From positions 1-55,531 of IMG/VR virus record IMGVR_UViG_3300042446_002303: a DNA stretch of 55,531 bases, one strand, 5' to 3'. The position numbers were made by a program, and so were the translations under genes. Source of the DNA: a virus. Numbering within the stretch: the stretch's first letter is position 1; each line of letters begins with the position of its first letter. Under the pieces are notes generated by a model. It was given only the letters and a program-made list of their open reading frames with translations, was not told where the DNA came from and did no database searches. Below, piece by piece: positions 16,511 to 24,108 of this stretch.

Positions 16511-16836
16511 AGTTGTTGAAACACAACAATATGCTACGAGGATGGTTTGTGGGCGATTTTGAGCCCACTGCTTGGCCCACAAAAGACTTTGAAGTTGGTT
16601 TTCGCACACACAAATCCAGTGATCCTCCTGATCCGCACTTTCACACAAAAGTTACTGAGATCAATCTCATTACCAGCGGGAGAATGAGAATTCAAGACAC
16701 TGAGCTCAGCTCTGGAGATATTTTTATTCTGTATCCTTGGGAAATCACCAATCCTGAGTTTCTTGAGGACACAAGTATTATTTGTGTCAAGGTTCCCAGT
16801 ATGAATGACAAACAACTCTTGACCTTGGGTGACTAG
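16507..16836 (+). CDS. Cupin-fold protein
   Basis: The 109-residue protein has the two small cupin motifs: 'DPHFHTKVTEINLITSGRMR' (H-x-H, then E, then G) and 'LSSGDIFILYPWEITNPEFL'. Cupins of this size occur as sugar isomerases, epimerases or sensors. The metal ligands H, H and E of motif 1 are present; a clear motif-2 His is not seen, so it may be non-catalytic. It overlaps the stop of the nucleotidyltransferase by four bases and is followed directly by a glycosyltransferase-like gene, so a sugar-pathway role is likely. Confidence 0.65.
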   Translation: MKLLKHNNMLRGWFVGDFEPTAWPTKDFEVGFRTHKSSDPPDPHFHTKVTEINLITSGRMRIQDTELSSGDIFILYPWEITNPEFLEDTSIICVKVPSMNDKQLLTLGD

Positions 16837-17505
16837 GTGCGTGTGGCACTTTGTTTTTCAGGTTTACCAAGATTTGTAAGGGAAACGCATCGTTACTGGA
16901 AACGATGTCTATTAGACGTATATCAACCTGACGTATTCATTCACACTTGGCAAAATCTAGATTTTGACCCCAATAATTTTTGGAGCTTATATCAACCCAA
17001 AATCCTGTCCTGGGAACAACCTAAAAAATATGATGTAAGCCTGTACACAGACCGCATTTGGGCATACCGTACTATACCACAAAATCAACTTGCACAATAT
17101 ACTGGAATTCAAAAAGCCATTGGCTTGGCGCTTGACTATCAAACTAATTTTGGGTTTGAGTATGACGTGATTATCCGTGCAAGATTTGATTGGTTCCTTC
17201 AAACTGTGGAGCTGGAATTGAACAACGCAGTAAATGTAGCCCATACACCGGGATTATCTGGGCATCGATTCCAGTTCTTGGACCAAGAGTATCTGGGCAT
17301 AAGTGACCAATTTGCATATGGCAGCAGTACAACTATGAAAACTTACGCACAACTAGTGGATTGGCTTCCTACACTCTATCAAGACTACAAGGTGGATTTT
17401 TGTGGCGAGTTGTTTTTGAAAAGCCATCTTTTGTTACACAACATACCAGTCAAAGAACACAACTGGCATAACGGAATAGTAAGACCAACAGGAATTATAC
17501 CATGA
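16837..17505 (+). CDS. Putative glycosyltransferase-like protein (GTG start, 222 aa)
   Basis: It starts at GTG 16837, immediately after the cupin stop, so translation is likely coupled. 'MRVALCFSGLPRFVRETHRY' at the start and 'FGFEYDVIIRARFDWFLQTV' near the middle (an R-x-D after a hydrophobic strand) match a family of short sugar-locus proteins believed to be glycosyltransferases. The protein at 18679 has the same layout (MKLALCLYGPYRHFN, then KYDFVIVSRADVIY). Donor and acceptor are unknown. No membrane segment or signal peptide is seen. Confidence 0.6.
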   Translation: MRVALCFSGLPRFVRETHRYWKRCLLDVYQPDVFIHTWQNLDFDPNNFWSLYQPKILSWEQPKKYDVSLYTDRIWAYRTIPQNQLAQYTGIQKAIGLALDYQTNFGFEYDVIIRARFDWFLQTVELELNNAVNVAHTPGLSGHRFQFLDQEYLGISDQFAYGSSTTMKTYAQLVDWLPTLYQDYKVDFCGELFLKSHLLLHNIPVKEHNWHNGIVRPTGIIP

Positions 17506-17975
17506 GATTGATTGCACATCGAGGACTTTTGTATGGTCCTGATCCCAAAGCTGAAAACACTCCCCAATCAATCCACACTTGTTTGGAGTTGGGAATTGAC
17601 GTGGAAATTGATGTTTGGTACACAGACGGCTGGATGTTGGGGCATGATGCTCCATCAATTAGAGTAACAACTGATTTCCTAACACAGCAAAACTTATGGA
17701 TTCACGCTAAGAATGCAAAAGCTTGCCAAGAGTTGAGCCAGTTACACCACTTGCACCCAATGTTGAACTATTTTTGGCATGAAAATGATGAGCGTGTATT
17801 AACAAGCCAAAATTACTGGTGGACATCACCAAACAAACCATTGTTCTCAAATAGTATAGCAGTAATGCCTGAATGGCACACCCCACTTGATAAATTAGCT
17901 GAATGCTTGAGCTGGGATGCGTTTGGAATATGCTCTGACTGGATAAGCCTGTTGCATCCTGTAGGTGCACAATGA
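17502..17975 (+). CDS. Short GDPD-like phosphodiesterase family protein (157 aa)
   Basis: The start 'MRLIAHRGLLYGPDPKAENT' has the H-R and E-N-T residues of glycerophosphodiester phosphodiesterases. 'LGIDVEIDVWYTDG' gives the E-x-D metal ligands and 'LGHD' the second catalytic His. At 157 residues it is well below the usual ~240, and the barrel end may be missing or reduced. In a sugar island it may act on a phosphoglycerol or phosphosugar link rather than on lipids. It overlaps both neighbours by four bases. Confidence 0.6.
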   Translation: MRLIAHRGLLYGPDPKAENTPQSIHTCLELGIDVEIDVWYTDGWMLGHDAPSIRVTTDFLTQQNLWIHAKNAKACQELSQLHHLHPMLNYFWHENDERVLTSQNYWWTSPNKPLFSNSIAVMPEWHTPLDKLAECLSWDAFGICSDWISLLHPVGAQ

Positions 17976-18679
17976 AAGAAGTAATAGTAGCACACCAACT
18001 GGGATTGGGTGATTATTTCATTTGTAATGGCTTAGTCAACTATTTCTCAGAAATATACGATCAGGTATTTGTGCCTGTGAAACCTCACAACTGGCCCACA
18101 GTTTCCTGTTTATATCAAGACAATCCCAAAGTAAAACTACTAAAAATAGACGGTATTAGTGAGACTGTTGAAAACAGCTTAGATTGTTTTGGCATACCTA
18201 TAATCGAAGCTGATGTGTATATGCATCGACCCACAAGTGCACGGTGGTACAGGTGGTACTATGAGCAATTTGGCTTACCTTATGAATACCGATTCTCCCA
18301 ATTCAAATTACCACAATGTATTCCTGATGTTGACGCAGTGTATGATATGGTTGTGGGAGACTCTACCCCGTATAGATTAGTCCATGACGAGCCCAGCATT
18401 GGTGGAAGGGTGCCTTTGAAATGGGTAGATGAAAGTGCTCACGATGTACGTATTGTAAAAGTCTCACATAATGTTACATCAAATCTTCTTTCCTGGATAC
18501 GTGTAATTGAAAATGCACAAGAGATACACCTCATTGATAGCAGTGTTTTCAACTTCATTCACAGCGTTGGCGAACTGCTAACTCATAAAAAAATCTACTA
18601 TCACACTACTCGAAACAGTCAGTTCACTTATGAGCAACATGATATTCAAAAATACACTCCTTGGATCAAGGTAGTATAA
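17972..18679 (+). CDS. Putative GT-B/GT9-like glycosyltransferase (235 aa)
   Basis: It starts 'MKEVIVAHQLGLGDYFICNG' (the glycine-rich loop of GT-B enzymes of the heptosyltransferase kind) and ends with 'EIHLIDSSVFNFIHSVGELL', resembling the family's acceptor/donor-binding strand where such enzymes read D-S-G/D-T. At 235 residues it is shorter than full GT9 enzymes. A related, even shorter segment lies at 41334 (TWISVDTFFQHYAWSLG). It is in the middle of the island with one- to four-base overlaps. Confidence 0.55.
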   Translation: MKEVIVAHQLGLGDYFICNGLVNYFSEIYDQVFVPVKPHNWPTVSCLYQDNPKVKLLKIDGISETVENSLDCFGIPIIEADVYMHRPTSARWYRWYYEQFGLPYEYRFSQFKLPQCIPDVDAVYDMVVGDSTPYRLVHDEPSIGGRVPLKWVDESAHDVRIVKVSHNVTSNLLSWIRVIENAQEIHLIDSSVFNFIHSVGELLTHKKIYYHTTRNSQFTYEQHDIQKYTPWIKVV

Positions 18680-19422
18680 TGAAACTAGCACTGTGCCTGT
18701 ATGGCCCTTATCGACATTTCAACAATGTTGCAGCTAGCTTGCGAACTCATTTGTTTAGCTGTTTGAACATAGACCTGTTTGCCTGTGTTTACGATGCATC
18801 GTCCTTGGGAATGTATCCTGCAGATTCAAACCATCCACGATACACACATAAAAATCCTGGTGGTTTTCCAACACACCAGGATTTTTCAATGTTATCAAGC
18901 TTATGTCCTTTACAATCTGAGACATTTAGCTTGGATTCCCAGTGTTTTTCAAACTCACTTGCACAGTTGAAATCAAATATTGGCTCTGTTGAAGATTATC
19001 CTCTAGCAATGTGGGCCAATTTATGGGCACAAGAAAGAGTTGTTGAGATGGCAAGCTGTTTTTCTCAAAAATACGATTTTGTCATTGTAAGCCGAGCTGA
19101 TGTCATCTATCAAAACTCCTTGCCTCAGTGGTGTTTTGATTACAACCAACTTCTGGTTCAACGTAAATTTGGGTGTGGCAGTCCTTGCGATTTTTGGTTT
19201 ATAGGCAACAGCAGCACAGCAAATCAAGCAGGCAAAAGATTTTCCTGCTTCTCAGACAAAGACTTTCATCCTCACAAAGCGTTTGATACCCATTTAAAAC
19301 ACCATAATATTGAAGTCTGTTTTGCAGATTTGCCGTTAAATGTGGTACAACGTAGATATACAGGATGGTGGTATACTCCATATATTTCTGATCCTGATTC
19401 TTTGCCAAAGGTGATTACATGA
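18679..19422 (+). CDS. Putative glycosyltransferase-like protein (247 aa)
   Basis: The start ATG at 18679 overlaps the stop of the previous gene by one base; an upstream TTG at 18661 is less likely. The layout matches the protein at 16837: 'MKLALCLYGPYRHFN' at the start and 'KYDFVIVSRADVIYQNSLPQ' in the middle, where R-x-D could be a metal/nucleotide site. It ends 'GWWYTPYISDPDSLPKVIT'. The family is not experimentally defined to my knowledge, so the enzymatic call rests on context and on the shared motif. Confidence 0.5.
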   Translation: MKLALCLYGPYRHFNNVAASLRTHLFSCLNIDLFACVYDASSLGMYPADSNHPRYTHKNPGGFPTHQDFSMLSSLCPLQSETFSLDSQCFSNSLAQLKSNIGSVEDYPLAMWANLWAQERVVEMASCFSQKYDFVIVSRADVIYQNSLPQWCFDYNQLLVQRKFGCGSPCDFWFIGNSSTANQAGKRFSCFSDKDFHPHKAFDTHLKHHNIEVCFADLPLNVVQRRYTGWWYTPYISDPDSLPKVIT

Positions 19423-20483
19423 AACTAGCTGTATATACTATCTCCCTTAACGAAAGACATTTTGTAGAGCGTTGGTGTGACAGTGTCAAAGAAGCTGACT
19501 ATCTAGTCGTAGCTGACACTGGCAGCACAGATGGCACTGTGGAGGCATTGCGAGAACGTGGTGTACAAGTAAGTGTTATTAAAATCAAACCTTGGAGGTT
19601 TGATGATGCACGCAACATGGCACTAGCATTGGTTCCAGAAGATGTTGATGTCTGTATCTCTATGGACATGGATGAGATGATGGCCCCCGGTTGGCGAGAA
19701 GAGCTGGAAAAACATTGGTTACCTGGCACAACAAGACTGCGCTATCATTATGTTCACAACTTTGATGCCAATGACCAACCACTTAGTCAATTCCTTGCAG
19801 ACAAGCTGCATAGTAGATTTGGTTATCGATGGAAGCGTGCAGTGCATGAAACTATTTTTCCCATTGGTGATGAAAAAACCGTCGTAGCCCCCAGTGTTGT
19901 TATGTGGCACAAACAAGATCCTAGCAAAAGTCGTGGCCAATATCTACCCTTGCTGGAAACAAGCTACAAAGAGATGCCACGTGACAGTCAATTGTGCTAT
20001 TGGTTGGCAAGAGAGTATGCTTGGTATAATCAGCCTGAAAATGCTGCTGAACATTTCCAAAAGTATCTTGCCATGCCTGAAAGTGGTTGGGCTGATGAAC
20101 GGAGCGAGGCTATGAAGTGGTTAGCCAAATGTCTACCCCATGAAGAATTGAAGTGGCTGAGACTAAGTTCTGTTGAAAGTCCCACACGACGAGAAGTTTG
20201 GTTAAATCTAGCCGAATATTACTACAACAATGCTGATTGGCCCAATCTCTATGCGGCTGCTAAAGAAGGTTTGAAATGTGCTCACAAGAGCAACAGCTAT
20301 CTTGATTATTCGCACGCTTGGGGAGGAAGAATGTATGATCTATGCGGATTAGGTGCTTGGAACCTCGGCCTAAAGGACGAAAGCCTCAGAATGTTTGAAG
20401 AAGCTGCACGTCTTGAGCCAGAAGATGGCCGCATCAAATCCAATTATGAGTTTGTGAAATCTGTCCTGGAGAACAAAGGATGA
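19419..20483 (+). CDS. GT2-family glycosyltransferase with TPR-like C-terminal region
   Basis: The 354-residue protein has an N-terminal GT-A domain with 'VVADTGSTDGTVEALRERGV' (UDP-sugar binding) and a D-x-D-type motif in 'CISMDMDEMMAPGW'. 'RWKRAVHETIF' and WHKQ follow. From about residue 190 there are TPR-like helix pairs ('CYWLAREYAWYNQPENAAEH', 'SLRMFEEAARLEPEDGRI'). TPRs probably hold a protein acceptor, as in O-GlcNAc-type enzymes. It is paralogous to the next gene (overlap four bases). A role in glycosylating a virion protein is inferred. Confidence 0.75.
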   Translation: MKLAVYTISLNERHFVERWCDSVKEADYLVVADTGSTDGTVEALRERGVQVSVIKIKPWRFDDARNMALALVPEDVDVCISMDMDEMMAPGWREELEKHWLPGTTRLRYHYVHNFDANDQPLSQFLADKLHSRFGYRWKRAVHETIFPIGDEKTVVAPSVVMWHKQDPSKSRGQYLPLLETSYKEMPRDSQLCYWLAREYAWYNQPENAAEHFQKYLAMPESGWADERSEAMKWLAKCLPHEELKWLRLSSVESPTRREVWLNLAEYYYNNADWPNLYAAAKEGLKCAHKSNSYLDYSHAWGGRMYDLCGLGAWNLGLKDESLRMFEEAARLEPEDGRIKSNYEFVKSVLENKG

Positions 20484-21658
20484 CAAAATTGAAAATAGGC
20501 GTCTATGCTCCGGCATTGAACGAGAACAAAAATGCTGCTGCTTGGGCCCTGTCATGTGCAGATGCTGATTACCGAGTAGTAATAGATACAGGCAGCACAG
20601 ATGATACAAAACAAATTTTACAAGAGAATAAAGTTTCTGTATATGATACATTGATCAGTCCTTGGCGTTTTGATGATGCATATAATATCGCAATGAGTTT
20701 GTTACCAGCTGATTGTGATGTATGCATTTGTCTTCATATGGATGAACGTCTTGATAACGGCTGGCGAGAACTGTTGGAAAAGTCATGGACACCAGAAACC
20801 ACTAGACTTAGATATACATATATTTGGAATTGGTTGTCACCTGGTGTGCCTGGCCGCATCTGGAATGGAGATCGCATCCATGCGCGACGAGGTTTTCGAT
20901 GGGTAGGTGCGACTCACGAAGGGTTATGCAGCCGTGTGCCTGAAGTTCAAACCAGTTGCCCCGAGCTGCGTATCCTCCACTACCCTGAATTCAAAAACAA
21001 AAACGGCGATCTACCATTGCTTCAGGAAGCAGTGAGAGAATATCCTCACGATGCACGCATGCGAGCTTATCTGGGCAGAGAATATATGTATCGAGGTATG
21101 AAGGAAGATTGCATCAAAACTTACAAAGAGTTCTTGACAATGCCTTGCTGGAATGTAGAGCGAGGATTTGCAATGCAAAACTTGGCATCAGTGGATGATG
21201 AAAACAAAGAGTTCTGGTTGAAGATGGCTACTATGGAAACTCCAAATCATAGAGAGCCATTGGTTGAGCTAGCTCGATATTATTATACAAAAGCCAATTG
21301 GGGTGAATGCTACAAACATGCTGTAAAAGCCCTAGAGATCACTCAACATCCAATGGACTACACTTGTAACGAAGACTCATGGAGTTGGTTACCACATGAT
21401 CTTGCCAGCATAAGTGCTTGGAATTTGGGGTTAAGAACAGAAAGCTTAGATTACGCTTCCAAGGCGGTTGAACACAATTCAAATGATGGCAGACTAAAAA
21501 ACAACCTTAAGATTATCCAAGATTGGTTTGACAGCAATGTGGAAAAATCAACAGAAACTGTTGTCTTAGTGCCCAACCTTCAAAATACAGACAATGATGT
21601 GGCAGTAGTCCTGAACGATAATGAGGCTACACTGGACTCAACTGAGGTCAATGAGTAG
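20480..21658 (+). CDS. GT2-family glycosyltransferase with TPR-like C-terminal region (paralogue)
   Basis: The 392-residue paralogue of the previous gene has '[20 protein letters not shown]', '[16 protein letters not shown]' (D-x-x replaces the clean D-x-D), '[13 protein letters not shown]', then TPR-like pairs ('[20 protein letters not shown]'). It ends with an extra acidic tail ([20 protein letters not shown]). It closes the sugar island. The end overlaps the end of the convergent IF-1 gene by 11 bases. Confidence 0.75.
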   Translation: MTKLKIGVYAPALNENKNAAAWALSCADADYRVVIDTGSTDDTKQILQENKVSVYDTLISPWRFDDAYNIAMSLLPADCDVCICLHMDERLDNGWRELLEKSWTPETTRLRYTYIWNWLSPGVPGRIWNGDRIHARRGFRWVGATHEGLCSRVPEVQTSCPELRILHYPEFKNKNGDLPLLQEAVREYPHDARMRAYLGREYMYRGMKEDCIKTYKEFLTMPCWNVERGFAMQNLASVDDENKEFWLKMATMETPNHREPLVELARYYYTKANWGECYKHAVKALEITQHPMDYTCNEDSWSWLPHDLASISAWNLGLRTESLDYASKAVEHNSNDGRLKNNLKIIQDWFDSNVEKSTETVVLVPNLQNTDNDVAVVLNDNEATLDSTEVNE

Positions 21659-21896
21659 CGTTGGAATTCCGAGGAGGGCGCTTTTGTCGGTAGACAATGC
21701 GTCCTTTCGTCAAATCATATGCGCTTAGCTCTACGGTCACATGATCAAGATGATGGACATTGATGTTGTTGATTCTCAATTTGCCAGCCAAGTGAGCTAG
21801 TATTGTAAGTCCGTTTTCCAATTGTACTCTGAACAGACTGTTGGGACAAACTTCAATAACTGTGCCGTTGACTGTGATGTAATCTTCTTTGCTCAT
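21648..21896 (-). CDS. infA-like: Translation initiation factor IF-1 homologue
   Basis: The 82-residue protein aligns along its full length with bacterial IF-1 (usually 71-73): '[20 protein letters not shown]' versus the MAKED...GTV start, then '[20 protein letters not shown]' and '[20 protein letters not shown]'. It adds a ten-residue tail ([10 protein letters not shown]). The S1/OB fold residues F, N-G, H and G-K are kept. IF-1 sits in the ribosomal A site during initiation and works with IF-2 and IF-3; a phage copy could bias host ribosomes. The start is fixed by homology, yet CCTAAATA ends only six bases before it, so the message would be nearly leaderless. Confidence 0.9.
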   Translation of the reverse strand: MSKEDYITVNGTVIEVCPNSLFRVQLENGLTILAHLAGKLRINNINVHHLDHVTVELSAYDLTKGRIVYRQKRPPRNSNATH

Positions 21897-22050
21897 ATAA
21901 GGTATTTAGGCAAGTCGTTATGTACCATCCTGATAGCCTTTTTCCTCAACACCATTAAGTGTAATATGAAAGCATTGACAGTTATTTTTGCATAGCTCCA
22001 GGGAGTCCAGTAGACTCATCTCAGAAGATGATTTAAGGCTTCAACCTATT

Positions 22051-22437
22051 ATGAACAGCATCCACTACATAAGTTGGCGAACATGGCAAGAAGAGGAAGT
22101 TACTACTCCTTGGGTCTGGTATCCCTTACAACAGGGCCACATGTATAAAAAAAGAACATCCTGCAAGAGCTCATTGACTGTAACTGAGGAATTGGTAGCT
22201 GATGCGTTTCAAACCAAGAACCAATCACTGCTAGATGAAATCAACCAAAATTATATTCAAGATGTGGAGTTGGCTTCGTTTATTGTTGCCGAGTCAGAAA
22301 ATCAAGCTGTGACTGAAATCTTGCAGTATTTTCCTGATGCGGAAATCACCCGTTGCCAGCAAATTGAACCTCAAACAAAACAACAGATACTAGAGCTGTT
22401 TGATCAAGCCATCAGAAAAAAAGAGCTGGGAAAATAA
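22051..22437 (+). CDS. Hypothetical protein, 128 aa
   Basis: I do not recognise a family. ATG 22051 gives a natural start ('MNSIHYISWRTWQEEEVTTP'); the frame is open back to a TTG at 21988. The second half is helical and acidic ('LLDEINQNYIQDVELASFIV', 'TKQQILELFDQAIRKKELGK'). The last codons form one arm of the inverted repeat at 22423-22447. It is transcribed alone between two minus-strand genes. Confidence 0.55.
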   Translation: MNSIHYISWRTWQEEEVTTPWVWYPLQQGHMYKKRTSCKSSLTVTEELVADAFQTKNQSLLDEINQNYIQDVELASFIVAESENQAVTEILQYFPDAEITRCQQIEPQTKQQILELFDQAIRKKELGK

Positions 22438-22447
22438 TTCCCAGCTC
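22423..22447 (-). terminator. Rho-independent terminator (minus strand) embedded in a coding end
   Basis: A perfect 10-base stem (GAGCTGGGAA / TTCCCAGCTC) has a five-base loop. On the minus strand it is followed by TTTTTTTC, giving a standard terminator for the 22478-22672 gene. On the plus strand there is no T-run. The sequence doubles as the last codons and stop of the plus-strand gene. Confidence 0.75.
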
Positions 22448-22477
22448 AGGTAGTATCCAAGTTTTTTGTTTTTGAGG

Positions 22478-22672
22478 TTAAATCTTAACCTGTTTGGTGG
22501 CGCGGATAGCAGCCTCCTTGGTATGAGTAACAGCTACAGCCACCCACTGCTGGGGTACTGCAAGTCCGTTCTTCAGGTACCAATCACGGTCTGCTTCGGG
22601 GTGATCAATTTCTGCCCAGACAACAAAACGGTTATCAAAAGCACGCTGAGCGATATCAAAATTACGAGCCAT
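22478..22672 (-). CDS. Hypothetical small protein, 64 aa
   Basis: Sequence 'MARNFDIAQRAFDNRFVVWA', then 'DRDWYLKNGLAVPQQWVAVA'. I do not recognise it. It has a good GGAG site, a terminator directly after its stop and an unusually long leader with a hairpin, so it is a single-gene unit, probably well expressed. The function is unknown. Confidence 0.65.
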   Translation of the reverse strand: MARNFDIAQRAFDNRFVVWAEIDHPEADRDWYLKNGLAVPQQWVAVAVTHTKEAAIRATKQVKI

Positions 22673-22711
22673 TTTAGTCTTCTCCTATGCCGCAGCATTT
22701 TTTGGAGTTAA

Positions 22712-22734
22712 CTTGTGAAAACCACTTTCACAAG
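22712..22734 (-). promoter_or_regulatory. Leader hairpin upstream of the 64-aa gene
   Basis: Nine-base perfect arms (CTTGTGAAA / TTTCACAAG) with a five-base loop lie about 40 bases before ATG 22672. No T-run follows on the minus strand, so it is not a clear terminator. TATAAATG at 22762-22755 lies upstream and could be its promoter, which would put the hairpin in the 5' leader. Confidence 0.4.
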
Positions 22735-22781
22735 ATCGAGCACAACGCTCAATTCATTTATAGCGAAATATCTTCGCTACG

Positions 22782-23411
22782 TCAATACCATTTAAGTGCG
22801 CTAACCATCTGACCGCACACAACAGCAAAAGCCATGCTTACATTATGGCTTCGGATGACGCCGGTTTGAGGAATGCTCACAGCTTGGTCTACCATGTCAA
22901 CATCCTTGAGAATGCTTTGTGGAATGCCGCTGTTCTCAGTGCCCATGATCAAGCACATGGTTCGACCAAGGCTGTTGGCATCTAGTAGGCTCTCATTCCA
23001 ATCAAACTCATAAACATTGGTGCCTCCCTGCTCAACAAAAACAGGATAGAGCCTCTCCTGGTCCACATAACGCCAAAAGGCATCAGGATCGATAGTAACC
23101 CCATCCTCTAGGAGTCCTTGTACCCGGTCCACTTGGGTGTAATTTTGAGCTCCCACTAGGCCTCTGTTGTCAGTGCGTCGGCGACCAAACACATGCACCT
23201 TACGAGCCCCAAAAAGGTGACTGCTTCTGATAATGGTGCTAATGTTCAAGTCGCCCAGCACGTTGAGGCACAGAACTTCAAAATTTTTGAGGCTAGCTTG
23301 GGTTACATTCTTGAGCTCTTCAACTGTGAGAGTTTTTAGCTCATCATGCACGTTGAAGCCGTTGTTGCTCTCTGCAATAGCAGCATCACGCAGCAGTCGA
23401 ACGTCAACCAT
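22782..23411 (-). CDS. SpoU/TrmH-family RNA 2'-O-ribose methyltransferase
   Basis: The 209-residue protein has the three SPOUT motifs: motif 1 'VLGDLNISTIIRSSHLFGAR' (N, then IR), motif 2 'LIMGTENSGIPQSILKD' (G-x-E-x-x-G) and motif 3 'VSIPQTGVIRSHNVSMAFAV' (IP-x-x-G, S-x-NVS-x-A). These form the knotted SAM site, and the motif-1 Arg is catalytic in the family. It modifies ribose in tRNA or rRNA; the target is unknown. The N-terminal ~40 residues are short, without a separate RNA-binding domain. The start overlaps the small ORF upstream by eight bases. It stands with IF-1 as a second translation-related gene within 2 kb. Confidence 0.85.
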   Translation of the reverse strand: MVDVRLLRDAAIAESNNGFNVHDELKTLTVEELKNVTQASLKNFEVLCLNVLGDLNISTIIRSSHLFGARKVHVFGRRRTDNRGLVGAQNYTQVDRVQGLLEDGVTIDPDAFWRYVDQERLYPVFVEQGGTNVYEFDWNESLLDANSLGRTMCLIMGTENSGIPQSILKDVDMVDQAVSIPQTGVIRSHNVSMAFAVVCGQMVSALKWY

Positions 23412-23577
23412 CGTTTGTGCTCCATATCAAGGCAAAATGGGTAGCAGTTTCTTGACTGTCAAACCAAAAATGAGTGACATAACATCGCCAGGTATAGCGT
23501 GGCAGATTCTGCTGGCACCACTCTATTTGAGCATCCAACTGTTGTCGGTTACTCTGCACAGTGACAGGCTGGGGCAA
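23404..23577 (-). CDS. Small hypothetical protein, ~57 aa
   Basis: A minus-strand ORF fills the gap between 23411 and 23591. From TTG 23577 it reads LPQPVTVQSNRQQLDAQIEW, then 'WCQQNLPRYTWRCYVTHFWF' and ends ATHFALIWSTNDG before TGA, which overlaps the SpoU start by eight bases. Trp/Phe spacing and the FALIW ending resemble small conserved phage proteins; the function is unknown. A GTG at 23559 (51 aa) is the alternative start. Confidence 0.5.
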   Translation of the reverse strand: MPQPVTVQSNRQQLDAQIEWCQQNLPRYTWRCYVTHFWFDSQETATHFALIWSTNDG

Positions 23578-23590
23578 CAGCAGCTTTCTC

Positions 23591-23950
23591 TCACTTCACA
23601 AGTTCCACAAGGTCACTGTAGGCGCTGGCAATCTGACTGAAGCCCGCGTAGTGACCACGCTCATAGCTCTTCCAGTAGAGCAGCTCTGCTTTGGGATGAC
23701 CCTTCATGCCATAATACTCTTCGAGATCATCTTGGAAAGGTGCAGCCAACTCGGCACATTGAGCTATGTATAGCTTATAAGCCACCTCGTGTTCGGGTAG
23801 AGCTACCTTCTCATAATGCGTGAGCGCATCAGCATATGCCTGAGCCTCTCCTGCACTGGGATTGGGACCCAGAGTAGGGCGTAGCGGGTGAACAGGACAC
23901 GGGTCCTGATTATCATAAGCCCTAGCGGCAATTTTGTCCCACACTGTCAT
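23591..23950 (-). CDS. Hypothetical protein, 119 aa
   Basis: Helical and acidic ('SAGEAQAYADALTHYEKVAL', 'FQDDLEEYYGMKGHPKAELL', 'YERGHYAGFSQIASAYSDLV'). I do not recognise a family. A GGGAA site precedes ATG 23950. The gene starts two bases after the stop of the small membrane protein, and is followed by the 57-aa ORF and SpoU, so it belongs to a four-gene unit. Confidence 0.65.
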   Translation of the reverse strand: MTVWDKIAARAYDNQDPCPVHPLRPTLGPNPSAGEAQAYADALTHYEKVALPEHEVAYKLYIAQCAELAAPFQDDLEEYYGMKGHPKAELLYWKSYERGHYAGFSQIASAYSDLVELVK

Positions 23951-23952
23951 CT

Positions 23953-24108
23953 TCAGTTCCCATCTGCGAGAACGGCACCGATAACGATCAGTGCCACTAG
24001 AGCGGCAATTCCAAGCCCAATGAATAGGAAAAAGTAGCCTATGATATTAGCTACCATTCCTAGGCCATACACTGCGGCTATCACAGCCATAAGCAGAATA
24101 AACCACAT
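23953..24108 (-). CDS. Small two-helix membrane protein
   Basis: From ATG 24108 (AAGGA site ten bases upstream) the 51-residue product is almost wholly two membrane helices: 'MWFILLMAVIAAVYGLGMV' and 'GYFFLFIGLGIAALVALIVI'. The frame extends upstream to ATG 24141 and TTG 24165 with polar residues (LISDKKDRQK), which could be a cytoplasmic tail. Size and layout would fit a holin-like or superinfection-exclusion protein, but no specific similarity is seen. Confidence 0.55.
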   Translation of the reverse strand: MWFILLMAVIAAVYGLGMVANIIGYFFLFIGLGIAALVALIVIGAVLADGN

